A DNA stretch of 64,000 nucleotides from Stromatinia cepivora (GCA_014898415.1 RCTD01000016.1:868001-932000), one strand, 5' to 3'; positions 34,143 to 47,740 are shown, counted from the stretch's first letter. Translations and numbers: made by a program. Notes: generated by a model from the sequence alone, not told the origin.

Positions 34143-35781
34143 AGCTATGTATAATAATAAATATAATAATTATATTATTATAAGAATAAATAAATCAATT
34201 ACTTCAGCAAAAGCAAAATCTAATATAACGTAGTATAAGAAAATAATTGATCTCTCAACGAAGGATTTCTAGCTACTTCTAATATCAATACCGCAAAAAC
34301 AATCTCAATTTACATATACATCTACATTGATTAAACCAGTAGTAGCTGAACCTATTCCTGTAATTTTAGTTTCTTGTTATCTTCGTCTATATATAATGAT
34401 ACTTTAAGAAAATTCTTATAATAGTCTTATATTTATTACAAGACTAAAATCATATTCAGTCTTTGTTATAAGTTCGCTTGTAGTGAACGAGGTATAAGAG
34501 AGGAACTCTAAAGGACCTTAAAATACTTTCTATACAGACTTCCGAATTCTTCTTGAAAGGACCTTAAATTTGTTTGAGAAGAATATCATATATATATATT
34601 TGTTAGACAAAAGTCAAAAAACCAAATTCTCAATATTTAAAGAATAATATATATAGGAAGTTCATATATTCTGAATTCGGCAAAAATGAAATTATTATTA
34701 CTTTGAATTACGATTACAACTTATATAATCGATGATTTATTATTCATTTATTATTAATTGTACTTATTTTTTGAATTTTTTTATTCAAATTATTCACTTT
34801 ATTATTATATTACGAAAATCATATTTATAAAGAATATATTCATTTTCAAATATATATAGATTTAATTTAAAACTAATAATTTTAGTATAAAATTAATGAT
34901 TTTAGTTTAAAACTAAAATCATTAATTCAAATTTTAAAGAATTGAAGAGTATAATATTCTTTATAAATATATTAATTTTGAAGATCATTAATTGAAGAAT
35001 ATGAAATTCATTTTGGATCCATTGATTCTTTCAATAAGATCATTATGATCTTTATTTTTACGAAAAACCATGAAAAGTATGCAGGGGAAGTATTTCTAGC
35101 TCCCTTAGGGGAAAGAGGATGGAAATTTAATTATAGAGAGTGGGGAAATATGAAATATAGAGGTAGGTGTTAGGTGTTAGGTTTTAAGTATTAATTGAAA
35201 ATAACTTTTTTGAATATCTAAGTTTTAATTAGTAGATGAGGAAATCGTTTTGTTTTGTTTGTTTTATAGTTTTCAATGGTCATTGACCATGGGAATTTTT
35301 TGGATCCAGTAATTAGATAGCTAGTGCGCTGGTATTATCTTTTGCTAATTGTTATCTATACTCGTGAATTCGAACTTTCAATCTAATTCAGACTGGAGTT
35401 CAATTCAATTCTGTTTGATGATTATAATTAATGTTTTTAGCTTTTGGAAGCAATAATTCTTTGTGGATATTCTCATATGGCATGGTGTACTGAGCTATAT
35501 ATGCATATTATGATTTCATAGATGCGTCTCTTTGTGCAGTTGGTTGAAGAAAAAAGCGAGACTATAATTGCTGTAAATGGTTTATGAAAAGGCTTTATTG
35601 TCTCCTGCTATAATAGGATTGCTCATCGTTTCAAAAGGTGTATGTTTGAAGGTACTGAACTGCTTTAGCTCAAGAACCTATCTAACACTAGCCTAGGACT
35701 AGAAAATGGAAAGTTCGTCTTTGTATCTCTCCATATCCAACCCCGATACTCGAGTACTTTCATCACAACAACTAGCTAATC
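34143..35781. other. AT-rich region without a recognised gene
   Basis: 34.1-35.0 kb is AT-rich and probably consists of RIP-mutated repeat sequence; a less AT-biased patch near 34.46-34.57 kb (GTTCGCTTGTAGTGAACGAG) may be part of another element. From 35.1 kb the composition returns to normal, as the 3' flank of the P450 gene. Confidence 0.4.
34891..34927. repeat. Perfect 37-bp palindrome
   Basis: Arms of 18 bases (AATTAATGATTTTAGTTT and its complement) around a single central A. Located in the AT-rich region right of the Fot1-like nest. Confidence 0.85.
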
Positions 35782-37719
35782 CTAAGCGACGCACTCCCTA
35801 AACCTCTCCCTAACCCTTCTAACAAACCTCAAAGAAACCGGCTCTCCCAACATCTGCAACGTAATAATCGACTCACTCTCCCTCATCAATTTTCTCGCCC
35901 TCTCAATCGCCTTCTCATGAACCGCCTTCCGATCCTCTCCCCCCATCCCCTCGATCTCCTCATCACTCGCCCATTCCCTAACATCCAACTCCACGCTCCA
36001 CACGCTAAATATCACAGCCAAAGAAGCCATCATCTCTACCTGCGCGAATCGTTTTCCAGGACATGCTCTCGCGCCTTCTGAAAACGGTACAAATGCTCCT
36101 TTGCGCGGTACGAAAAGTTGTCCCTCCCCGGCAGTATCAGGGGATCCTTTATCCTTTGCATTTTTCTCGTAGCCTGCTAACCATCTTTCGGGTACGAAAT
36201 CGTCTAAGTCGTGAGCTTTCTCACTTATTTTACTTTTTTGACATGGCCAATAACGTGGATTGGGATGAACAGCTACGATATTGAAGTGCATATAAGTGTT
36301 TGCCGGGATCGTGACTGTTTTTCCATCAATGTTAAGTTGTTGTGCTTCTCGCGTTGTCTTTGGTATATCGATAGCAGGGGGCATGACTCTTAAAGATTCA
36401 TTCATGACGGCTCCTACGAAACTGTTCAATAAAGCCGAGAAATCCGATTCGTAGTTCCAGGAATCTGATGACCGGTTCGAAAAAATTGCATCAAGTGTTG
36501 ACTGAAGTTTCTCTTGTGCAGCATGGGATATAGCAAGGAAGAGAAAGATAAAATGGATGGTGTTGGCTGTGGTTTCGTGCCCGGCAAAGGTGAAAATGAA
36601 GGAATCAGCTATCGCTTCTTTTTTCGTGAGCATCGTCTTTGAGGGATCTGAGGGGTCAAGTTGAGTTGCTTTTACAAGTGAGCCTGGTTTTTGATTAGTG
36701 TTTTGTTCATGAGATAAGTAAGGATAAATACCTATAATGGCCATCTTTCCAGTTTCCGTAGTCTCTCCGCGCTCAATACTCCGCAGATTGTGATCAAATA
36801 GCTCGTTGAAATAGTTACCACATTCAACGAATGACTGATACCATTTCTTGTGGACCTTCAAGGGTGACATTTCTGAACTCTGGTTAGATGTGGTCTCTAG
36901 TTTAGTTCCATCAGGAAAGAAAATTCCACTCACTGTACACCCACATCGGAGCGAGCGCGGCCCAAATGATTCCATTCACGAATGTACCAAGCGCATTCTT
37001 GAACATCAACCGATGATTTCCCTCAAGCTTCGCAGTGTTAAACCCATGAACCACATTATCTCCCAATTGATCCTCATCGTCTCCCTCCCAAATCTGACTG
37101 ATGCCATATGCCGCTCCACTAATAACATGCAGAGTCAAAACCGCAACATCAGGCGCAGTATTCTTGACATTCAGATTCTCATCATCGGAACCTTTCGTTC
37201 TGGACCAAAATCTTAGCATTCCGTTTGTCTGTTTGATAGTCTCCTTCCACACTAAAACATTACTCTTTTCCGAAAATGCAGGTGCGATAACTTTCTTATG
37301 ACGTTTCCATTCATCCTTCTCCGTAGTGAGGATATTTTTTCCAAAGACATCAACGATTCCATATATTTCCACCGGTTTCAAGAAATGATTGGGTCGGGTA
37401 GATATTTGGTTTATGGCCTCTGCATGGCCAACGTGTAGGTATATTTTTCCGGGACTAATGATGAAATAGGCTTCACCATGTAGTTCACGCAGTTCTTGAG
37501 CATAGTGCCATCCGCGATGGGGCTCAAGGTACCTATTGTTGGTCAGAAATGGTTATTGGCACCAGAGATGCAAACATACATAATCCTCGGATACAACAAA
37601 TTTTGAGAATATGGTAGACATTTTAGAATATTGAAAACAACATCGTGGATACCGGTCCAGAGATATCCAGCGATACCATTGATTGCTACATGAGAATTTA
37701 GCAAGACACCCACGATCAT
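35782..37719 (-). CDS. Cytochrome P450 monooxygenase
   Basis: Heme-thiolate monooxygenase, intact. Four exons (37719-37580, 37532-36934, 36872-36732, 36683-35782) join in correct phase to give 593 residues. ATG 37719 begins MIVGVLLNSHVAIN and a hydrophobic N-terminal anchor follows (WTGIHDVVFNILKCL). Motifs: the helix C region DEWKRHKKVIAPAF, the oxygen-binding I-helix AGHETTA, the K-helix ESLR, the PERW region FVPERWLAG, and the heme loop PFSEGARACPGKRFA with Cys about 501. The third intron (48 nt, 36684-36731) has no in-frame stop, so unspliced mRNA would add 16 residues. Substrate unknown. It stands alone between two transposon nests and could have belonged to the decayed polyketide block 10 kb away, but that is speculation. 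Confidence 0.92.
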
Positions 37720-38888
37720 CGGGGTATTCCACCGTCAACTCATTGAGGCTTTAGATGAACCTAAGCCAGCTCGGATTGCCAATATGACGAAGGTTGAGGA
37801 GTGTATGAAGAGAATTGCCGAGGAGAAAAAAAGGGAAAAAGAACAGCAGAATGAGAAAGAGAAGGACGAGGAGGAGAAAAGAAAAAAGAGATAGAGGGAG
37901 AAAAGGGGATGTAGGGAGGGAAACAAGAAAGGTGATGAGGATGAGGCACGGAAAACTATTGACCATGAGAAAAAGGGGAGCGTAAGGGAATTCGGTTTGA
38001 CAGAAACATAACGGCCTCATTCCATGTATCACAGTTTTATCAACTTCATTACTTTTTTACTAGCTACTATCGGAATCAGCCTTCTTTACTTGGTCCTATT
38101 ATCCATTACAGCAATCCAATATTCTCTCATCAACTACTGTCTATTGCCTGGTCTTGCTGATCGATTTTATATTTGAAAATATAGTTCACTTATTATTCAC
38201 GATCAATTAATTGTTTTCAACTCACTTCTATCTACTGATAGTACATAGCCCAACTGTCCTTTGTTGAGTTCAACTTTAGTTGAGTCTATCGGATGATTCG
38301 CAACGTATGCATCATATACCAGAGGATAATCATGATCAAACGCAGCGGCACAGTCCGTAGAGGAGATTTAAGACTTAATGGCTTCCTATTTGACGTCGCT
38401 ATCCCAACAGTTGGTCACATAAATTTATCGGAACAATACAACTTCGTAACTCCATCATTCTCTCGCTCACAATCATGTCCAATCAGTATCATACCTGTAA
38501 TTTTGGCTGAATGCATGTCTCATATCGAGCAATATGCCGATAGCTACACTACCGTCGATTGGGTGTCTTTTCATTAAATAAGCATGCAATAAATACCTCT
38601 TCCTCGGGTCGGGTTTTTTCTCTTTTCCCATGATTATAACGATGTAGTGAATTTGATAATTTCGTGTTGGAAATTGTTAATACGGTAGTGAATAGCTAAC
38701 TGACTTAGCATGATTACTTATTCCTAGGGCTCGCCGCTCTTCCACTCCTCAACTCTACAACTAATACAACAAGGCTTACACCATATGAATTTTTCACGTT
38801 ATTGATCTATAACCTTAACATCATGTTTGGGTTTATTATCTGGATTTTTGTTTCCATTCTCGTACTTTGGATCTCTAAGGCGTATCTT
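37720..38888. other. Intergenic, no firm gene
   Basis: A plus-strand open stretch of about 60 codons (to 37894) starts within the P450 5' end and encodes ARIANMTKVEECMKRIAEE followed by a Lys/Glu run, coiled-coil-like. It has no start context and is probably a fragment or chance. A 94-codon plus frame at 38293 is not protein-like. Nothing else seen. Confidence 0.4.
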
Positions 38889-39405
38889 TCACTGAATCGC
38901 CATATTACGATTGCGAAAACTACTAGACTTCCTTATATCGTATCTCGTGCCCCTTTCCTCAAAGTTCTTTAGTAAAGTTATTATCTCAGGGTGGTGCCTT
39001 GCTTCCTCGAGTGCAGTGAGTTCTGTTCCATCAGCCTTCTTGCACGTAGTGCTTGCCCCTTCTTTGAGAAGTAGTGCCACCATATCATAGCGACCAAAGT
39101 AGCAAGCACCCATAAGAGGTGTACCGTGTGAGGGTTTGTCGATTTCAAGCTCAGCTCCATGTTCTATGAGCAGCTTCACTATTTCCGGACTCTGTTCTCG
39201 AGAGCTTGTTGCTGCACAATAGAGAGCTGTACCAGAGAGACTGACATAATTGACATACTGGTGCATCCTTTCCTTAGGCACTCGTACCAGTAACCTATAT
39301 CAAGTTAGCTTTGTGCTAGTATTAGGATATAATATTACAACTATCGGTGGAATACCACATATTTAGGTTAAATCTAATACCCCACTTTCGGGCCACCCCC
39401 TGTTT

Positions 39406-39555
39406 TGTGACGAACCCAACGAGCGTTTAGAGATCAACCTTAGAATTAAAAGCTACAGAGTTAAAGAGAGTGTACTACGAAGCTATATATATGATCGGCT
39501 CGAAGCTTAGTACTGTACTAACCCGATTGGATGCGATCATATGTATCTCGTGATA
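39406..39555 (-). repeat. 3' LTR of the gag-only element
   Basis: 150 bp, paired with 47591-47740. Ends CGTGATA where the partner keeps CGTGACA (C-to-T change). Confidence 0.88.
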
Positions 39556-40099
39556 TTACCCCCCTTTTTTGAAGAGTTCGCCTTGAATTCATTTTAAACG
39601 AATAATTTAAGTACAAAATGATTATTAATCTTCTTTTGATAAAAATGCTTGATGCACAGATTGCATTATAATCAACGAATATGTATTCATTGTATTATAT
39701 GCTTCCTTCAAGCGATCTTCAAAATATCGGCTATTGATTATTTCTTTTAAATCCTTATCATTGTCGTTTTCGGGTTCAATAGTCAATATAATAGCCGGAA
39801 TAAGCTTTTATCGATCTCGGATTCCTTGATATGGATTTAGCAGACAGGCTTGTATTTAATAGAAGATATTTTTATATTGTATATATTTATTTTGTTTATA
39901 TAAGAAAGTTCTTTTAGAAGGGGAAAACTCGGGCGTTTGTATATAGGGTAGAATCAAAGTACGATCAGGTTTATCCGATTGGGTATCAAAAGGGCTAAAG
40001 GCATTAATGATATTAAGGTTACTAATATCCATTGAATTATGATTCTGAGAGTAGAATGGATTCTACAATATATATAGGGCTTTAGGCTTATTAGAATGG

Positions 40100-40440
40100 G
40101 ATGATACAGGGAATCTATTCGTTGTGCGAACAGCTAATTGTTGTATGATTTGAATAAAATCGGGATAGAAATAGGGAAGAGAAAGTTATTGAGAAAAACA
40201 ATTTCTAAGAATAATATTGAGTTTATTGTAAAAGGTTGAGATTTTATTCGAATTGCTGATCTTTGGCTTTGTAAAGGGTTCTTTCGAATTTTGTAATATA
40301 AATATATAAAGAATCGGTTCCTTGTTTGAGAGTGAATAGTTTGTTTTCGGTTTCTTGGACTTTATTCGGATTGTTGTAAATGTGTATGAATTGATCTAGG
40401 ATCGTTATATAATCTAAGGGAACGTTTTGATTTTTTCAGG
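40100..40440 (-). pseudogene. Gag remnant of the 1.5-kb LTR element
   Basis: Minus-strand translation contains NKVQETENKLFTLKQGT, YITKFERTLYKAK and, after stops, YPDFIQIIQQLAVRTTN. This pattern (polar helix, 'L.QGT.S...Y...F', later 'F......LA...') matches retrotransposon Gag proteins. Several TAA/TGA codons show it is dead, consistent with RIP. Confidence 0.65.
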
Positions 40441-40739
40441 ATTAGGGAGAGAGGGTTTCGGATGAGAAAGAATATGAGTAGTAAAAGTGCATTCGAGAAT
40501 CAGGAAGCATAGAAACGAGATTTCATTTTGCTGATGAATTATTTTGCCATGAAATTCTGTAATCGCGAGGTTTATCGAATCATAATTTATAGTTTAGAAA
40601 TTAAGGGTAAAAAAAAAGACAATACTTTCGAATAATATTAAGAAGATCTATATACAAACGAAAGAGCAAAAGCGATATACCTAAACAAAAGCAAGCGGAG
40701 TGTGTATAAGCATATACAGATATTATTTTATTTTTTATC

Positions 40740-40925
40740 TGTTGGACAGACTTCGTAAGGGAGTGTATACACAAAACGCATATGGAGTAAAGATGGTTCT
40801 ATTATTCTGTCTAACCCCTTTATATAACAGAGTTCTATTAATCTATATAGACACTACCATCCCATTTACAATGTAAGGGAAATATATGATGATGTCATAT
40901 ATTTCGTCAATTATATGTTCCAATA
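40740..40925 (-). repeat. 3' LTR of the Copia element
   Basis: 186 bp, begins TGTTGGACAGACTTCG on the plus strand. Paired with 47382-47567. Confidence 0.88.
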
Positions 40926-42034
40926 CAGGCTTAACTTTCTTTTTTGTACGAAGTGCTATATATACGAATTAGACTGATTATTGAAATATAGATAATTACT
41001 TAATCGTTTAGTTTGATCTTTATGCTCATTTTCTATTCAAACAAGTATAATGAATTCTCTCCCCAAATCAATCAAACATCCAATATTTGTATTCTTCAAT
41101 TTCATCGAAATAGAAGCTTTCTATCCTATATATATTTCTCAATCAATTCAATCAATATTTTTGATTTCGGGATCGTACTGATGATTATAGAACTACTGAA
41201 GATCACATTTGCTGAACTCCCGAAAATATATATTTCATATCGACTACAGAGCAATTGATTATATTAAGATCTTACCCTGTATTTGCTATAAAACTTATAT
41301 TATTCATAACATACTGATTCTTTGTACAATAAAGCTCTTCAATTATACAATATTACAAATGCTTTAACCTAACTGAATCAAAATCCTATTTTCCCGATCG
41401 ATAGCAAAGAATTTATTCTCTATTGTTATAATACTCTTCAATTCGCTGTTTTGACTATACCGGGATATCCTGTTCCATTTGTATGAAATCATATTACATC
41501 TATTCAAATACAATTGATATGTATTTTATATATCAATAATCTCTTAATATAAAATCGGAATATTTTGATTGAAGGATCTTATAGAGAGTATCGTTATCAA
41601 GGATTAACTCTTTTCCTTGAATACTATTATATAGAAGAGCATTTTGAAAACAATTATAAGAATTATAAATAACATAATTATAGAATTCGCTATATACACT
41701 CAAATTATCCGCATATTAATTCTACTAATCGATTTAATCCATCTCCTCCTCCTTACACTTTTCCTAATCAAAATTCTATTCCTTTTCCTTTAATAAAAAA
41801 GTCTCTTTTACTTAATTCTGATTCTACAAAGGAGCCTTTTATTATTGATTGATTTATACAATATCTAAATATTTTTGTCTTTTAATTTAGAAAATGAAAT
41901 CAAAATGAAAAGTTTTCTTTTTGCAATTTTTGAAAATAAAATATAAAACATAAAAATAATTAATACCATATCCCTATATCAATTTTGATTTATATAAAGG
42001 TCTAATCGACCTTCATACAAATTTTTCGTTTTAC

Positions 42035-42613
42035 TTATTCTTTTACATATACTTTGAAAGTATTTATATCAATAAACTTTTCTAAACTATTATTAGGATT
42101 AGCTTTTATCATTGTATCAACAATATTATCGAATCCATTGATCCATCTTACTTCTGTCAATTCTCTTTGTTTATATAATTGCCGAAATGTTATAATATTG
42201 ATTATCAATCTTTTCTCTTTCATTATACCTAATTTAATAAGGCATTCGTACAGTGAATATAAATCAATATATACAACAACTGGAATATCAAGGATATCGA
42301 ATTGTGAAATAACAATTTATAAAATAGATCATATTATAAGACCAATATCTACTTCTATTATCATTTTATATATCTCAGATACTAGTATGCTATATATAAT
42401 TCTTTTATTTTTCATATTATTATAATGGATAATATTACCTTTTATTTCGAAGGTATTTTCATTTGATATATTTTCATTTATAAGTAAAATAACAAATCCT
42501 ATTTGATTGTTCAAATTCTTATTATTGATAAAGAATCCATCAACAAAAACGAATAGCTTTATACAATCTTTTTCAAAAGAAATAAAGCAAAGATTTCGAT
42601 TAAGGTTTTTCAT
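42035..42613 (-). pseudogene. Copia RNase H / pol C-terminus remnant
   Basis: Two minus-strand stretches are recognisable: KLFVFVDGFFINNKNLNNQI followed by GFVILLINE, matching the start of Copia RNase H (FVDASFANN..LRSQIGFVI), and LTEVRWINGFDNIVDTMIKA, matching its end (E..WI.G..N.AD..TK). The latter segment has Ile where the active sequence usually has Thr. Inactive. Confidence 0.75.
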
Positions 42614-45600
42614 TTGTCAATTTAATCTTTTATTAAACAATTTGATATTTTCGTTTAATGGATCTTAATATTATATAATGATTGATAAATCATATAATAC
42701 TTTTGGTTGATAAATTGTAGCAATATATACCCCTTTAGCTCTTTGTTCTCGATATTGCTTTGAATTGTTAATCTTTCTGATTTTCTTTTTTTGGCCTTTT
42801 TATATAAATATAAGATCGTTTTCCATATATTATATTATATATCCATTGAATATTAACAGGGTATCATTTGTAAGATATTCTTCTGATTTGGCTTTGATAT
42901 TTGTATCAATCAATTCTTTGTTTTCTAACTTTAGGAATTGTTTATCTACAAAAATGAAGATATTATTTATTTATATTTCTACAATTCCGAATTGTATATT
43001 CTTTGAATCCGAGATTAGTAAACAGGGGTTATATAACGACATAATCATATTCAATCTTTCTTGATAATATTTTCAATAGATTGCCTATCAATATATTTCT
43101 GTTTCTATGATACCATACAATAACTTTTTGATTATCATAATTGTACCCTTTGCATATTTACCTTGAAGTTCTTTTGATAAATTTACTAGTATAATGCAAT
43201 TCAAAGGTGTTTTTGATTATATATATACCTATGTAATATCTCGTATTATAAGTTTGATACCTATTAGCTTTAATATTAGAACTAAAGCTATAATGATTTT
43301 CTGGCTTGACCTTTGGATTGTAAATGCTTATATCAATATTGTTTCTTTTTCAAAATCATTATATACTTGAATAATTAAGCGTAACTTTTCGTACAGAGAA
43401 TTTATTATATATCCTTTGATTTCATTTACAAAATATAAATTGAACAATTTCCCGGTATATATAAAGAAATTGTACTTGATGAATTCGAAAACATCTTTTA
43501 CAATTAAACTATCGATTTTTTATATTTGCAAAATTTCAAATGATTATCCTTCAATTATAATAATCCCTTTTATATAAAGATCAATTACAAGATTCAATAC
43601 TTCTTACTTCTTCTTTATAATGAATACTTCTAATAGATTTTAATTATCTTGGATTGCAATAATTAATTGATTATATTCATTATTTGTTTTTTATACCTTC
43701 TATAAAAATAATATTCTGAGGATTTCGATTCGCATTAATATATGAAACATAGGATTGGTTATTCTTTCTTTTTTGGTATTAAATCGTATACATTTTCTTT
43801 CAGATTTGCTTATCTCTTAACCTTGATCTAAAAGAATAGGAGGGGTCATTGAAGGTGATGGGTTCTCCAAAAGTGATGGATTTTCTGTATTTGGGAGGGT
43901 TATTAGAAATGAATTTTCTATTGGGAATAATTCTTTGTATATATTCTCATAAAATGGTTTGACGATTGTTATACGAAATTCTATAAAATCATAAGGGAGA
44001 TCGATTATACAGTTTTGATTCGTAATTACAATCAATCTATAGGGTCCTGTTTATCCTTTCTTTTCTCTTTATATTTGTATTAATGAATTCAAAAGTAGTT
44101 TTAATATCTTATATATATTTAAACCATTTCTAGTATCAAATGAATTTTGTATTATATATTTTGCTTGAATTTCTCGAATTTTTTTTATTATCTATTGATA
44201 TATTTATACTCGTTTTATAATCAATTAAGAAAATGGATTATACAAGATTATTCGGGGATATATTCTATATACAAAAAGAATTGGAATAAAGTTATTTGGT
44301 TTTATAATATCATTCATTGTTTTGATTGCTATTTATAAAATAGCTTCTTTTTCGAGATTCTTATCTTTTAATTCTTTTTTGAATATTTTATACAATTATT
44401 ATATAAATATATGAAATCTCTTGACTTTATTAATTGTATTATAAACTTTTACAAAAACTTCGCGAATATCGATTTGAAGAGCTTTCACCTTTTGTTGAAA
44501 TTCAGTTAATATAAAATTTGTATCTATATTATAAGATATATGATTTGATAGATCAAAGTATATATCAATCCAGTATTTCCGAATTATATTCCAAATTGTT
44601 TTTGTATTTATATCTTATATAAACGCAACAATATTATATATAATAGCTTTATCGATAATATAAAAAATAGATTTTCCTTCAATATAGAATATATCCAGAA
44701 TAATTGAATAATTAAATTCGATATCATCTTTTATTATGAATTTGAAATGTCCTAGGGATTTCATATAAAACTAATAATATTTATATACTTTATTGAATTT
44801 CTCGATCATCTGAAAATCAATATTTATATACTTTATATAATTAAATATATTGATGAGTTTTTATACAAAAAAATATCTGAATCTTCAATATATTTATCGA
44901 AATTCAGTTTTTATTAAGTAATAATATATTATCATTTTTTCTATTTGATTAAAAAATATAAAAGGATATCCCCATTTTCATACAATAGGAATAATCTTAT
45001 CATCTTGCCTTAATATATTTGATATATTATCGAATATAATATATAGACGATTTATATTCTATATACACATAAGAAATAGAGTGTTTATTGATATAATGAA
45101 AAATGTAATAATTCCAATTGGTATTTGGATAATGATATCTCCTTGCAATTGTACAATTCCTTTTCCGAATTTGATATTATATTCAATACCTTTTGTATAT
45201 AAGATATCTTTCTTTTTTTCTAATATCTATACCTGAAATTCCCTTATTATTGATACTCCTGATATATTTATATCTGGAATAATACCTTGAAATATATTTA
45301 TTGAATATCGATCTTGAAATTGGAAAACTTCATTTGGGTTATCGCTTTTTTTGTATTTTTCATACAATTGATTGAATTGATCATTTTGTAAATATATATG
45401 TATTAATAATTATCTCCCTAGTAGTTTTGCAATATACATTCCATTAATAGAATCTATTTCAATGAAATATATCTCGAATTGAATTATTTGATTATTTGAA
45501 GATTCAATTTAGGGATATTCGAAAGTATCGTCTTCTTTTGATATTTCGTCTTTTTTGTATTGCGATTCAAATATATCTTTATATTTTAAAAGATATTATT

Positions 45601-47381
45601 CGAATATTTCTTTATCTATTTCTTGTTCTATTATATATTGATTAAATTTCATTTTCCGTTTCTCTTTTGTATGATTTATCGATTAGCATCCTAATTGCTT
45701 ATATACAAAATATTTCTGAATTGATATATATAATAATGTTTGAAAATATTAAGATCTTTTTGATGACTTTATTGATGAATATAAATGAGAGAGAATGAAT
45801 CTGCTTTTTGATCAAACTTTATATTATCCTCGATTTCTATATAAACCTCAACCATTATATATACGATTTATCCAGTATATTTCCGTGCTTAATAGATTAT
45901 TAATTATCGAATCTGCGATATAAATATTCGTTGATTATATTCTTTCAATTTAATCAATAGCATTTCGAAGATCAGTACAAAGGCCTTTATATATCATAAT
46001 GAAATATAGCAAAACGAAATTGCATTTAGGGATATCACAACAAGCATTTATAATCTGATCTCTTAATATCAATTCTGATTGATATGAATCTACTAATCTA
46101 TATTGTAGTATACAAAGTGTATCGAAAAGCTTTTCCAGTTATTCCGAAAATGATTTGTTAGAGTGCTTTTGTATAATCTATAGAAATATTGTATTACATT
46201 ATTCGATGAAATATTTCTAATATCTTTTTTCTATTTCAAAATACGTTTTCGTAAATATAATCATTTCTTCGAATTTCAATTTTCTATTATTAATTTTGTT
46301 GAAATAGAATAATAATATAAAGCCTTAAAGTATTATCGAAAATACTATTTTATATTTATTTGAATAAATTCCGATTTTGTTGCAAAGTTTATAGAATATC
46401 TGTAGTTTCTTATTCAGAAAATCATACTCCCTGCCACTATATTTGAATTCATTATTATTATACATTTTCATAAAATCTGAAAGAAGGTTTCGTCTGTATA
46501 CTGTATAAGGTGTATTCTACCTTATTATACAATCTAGTATTATAAAATCAAAAAGGAATTGGCTTTGATTTCGTTGCTATTATTTATCTTATCGTATTTG
46601 TTCAGAAAGTTCTGGTATAAATAAAACTTGAATTTTGATCGATTTCTTCGATACAATGATTTCATATATATTCGTATATTCTTCTTTCAATCGATTTATT
46701 TCTTTTTGAATTTCTTTTATATATTCATCTGATTTGTTTTTCGAAATAAATTCAGCAAATACTTTTGCATAGTTATTGCTCCCTTTTGTTTGTCGGATTT
46801 GAAAGCTATACAGAATAAATTGAATTCGTACGAATTTGAGAACTTCGCAATATACGATTTTGAATATAACATCCGTTCAGCCTTTATACCACTTTTGAAA
46901 TTCTTCTTATAACCTTTGCCCTTTATACCTTCTGAATTATGAATTAACGAACTATATAATTATATCGACATTCATTTGGGATTCAATAAATTCTGAATTT
47001 GGATTCAATTGTTTCCCCCAAAATTCAATATCCATTTTATACAAAAGTAATTCGGGGATTGGAAAAATTATATTGAATATTATAATTCGATGTTATATTA
47101 TATCAAATAGATTTGTTATATAATATATATGAAAGTATAATAAATATAAATAAAGTCAATATAAAATCAAACTATCCTAAAGAAATCAATTATAACCAGA
47201 GATCCCTTTTTAATATATATTTCGAAGAAAATAGTATAAAAAATATAATATTCTAATTTTTCTATACAAATCATATATAAACTTAATTTAATATAATCTT
47301 GTTTGTTTTTTCAAAAGATATTTCTTTTTATTAGATTTGATCTTATTGTTTTATAATTGAATCTTATTAATCATTGATCAA

Positions 47382-47567
47382 TATTGAATAGATTTCGTAA
47401 GGGGATATATATACAAAATGTATATGGGGTAAAGATGATTCTATTATTCTATTTAACCCCTTTGTATAATGGGGTTCTACTAATCTATATAGACGCTGCC
47501 ATCCCACTTACGATGTGGGGGAAACACGTGATGGTGTCATGTGTTTCGTCAGTCATGTGTTCCAACA
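47382..47567 (-). repeat. 5' LTR of the Copia element
   Basis: 186 bp, ends TTCCAACA on the plus strand. Retains more G/C than the left copy over its second half. Confidence 0.88.
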
Positions 47568-47590
47568 TTATCTGAAAGAGCTTTTAATAA

Positions 47591-47740
47591 TATAACGAAC
47601 CCAACAAATATTTAGAAATCAATCTTAGAATTAAAAGCTATAGAGTTAAAAAGAATGTGCTACGAAGTTATATATATGATCGGCTCGAAGCTTAGTACCG
47701 TACTAGCCCGATCGGACGCGATCACGTGTATCTCGTGACA
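47591..47740 (-). repeat. 5' LTR of the gag-only element
   Basis: 150 bp. Starts TATAACGAACCC where the partner has TGTGACGAACCC (two G-to-A changes) and keeps the intact CTCGTGACA end. Confidence 0.88.

Larger units (their letters stand above)
40740..47567 (-). mobile_element. Ty1/Copia LTR retrotransposon (6.8 kb), innermost level
   Basis: LTRs of 186 bp at 40740-40925 and 47382-47567 with Copia-type ends (TGTTGGAC... and ...TTCCAACA), flanked by TTATC at 40735-40739 and 47568-47572. The minus-strand frame holds RNase H remnants near the left LTR, so the 5' LTR is the right one. Each LTR copy has lost different ancestral bases by transitions (left end CAATA, right start TATTGAATAG), and the internal 6.4 kb is strongly AT-rich with stops throughout, as after RIP. 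Confidence 0.9.
39406..47740 (-). mobile_element. Gag-only LTR retroelement (1.5 kb) split by a Copia element
   Basis: LTRs of 150 bp at 39406-39555 and 47591-47740 (TGTGACGAACCC...CTCGTGATA/ACA), flanked by TGTTT (39401-39405 and 47741-47745). A purine tract (minus-strand AAAAAAGGGGGG) abuts the LTR at 39556, so transcription is on the minus strand, 5' LTR at the right. Without the Copia insertion the element is about 1.5 kb, with an internal region of about 1.2 kb that shows only a Gag-like frame and no room for pol. It is therefore non-autonomous. Confidence 0.85.

Noticed and set aside
37735..38032. Ser/Phe/Leu-rich minus-strand frames
   Set aside because: Shadow of a purine-rich Lys/Glu-coding stretch on the other strand; low complexity.
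38293..38577. 94-codon plus-strand frame
   Set aside because: No motif, no splice context, composition not distinctive; treated as chance.
42054..44338. Many 60-120 codon frames in the AT-rich interior of the Copia element
   Set aside because: On the plus strand these are shadows of RIP-mutated pol; only the two RNase H pieces on the minus strand could be recognised.
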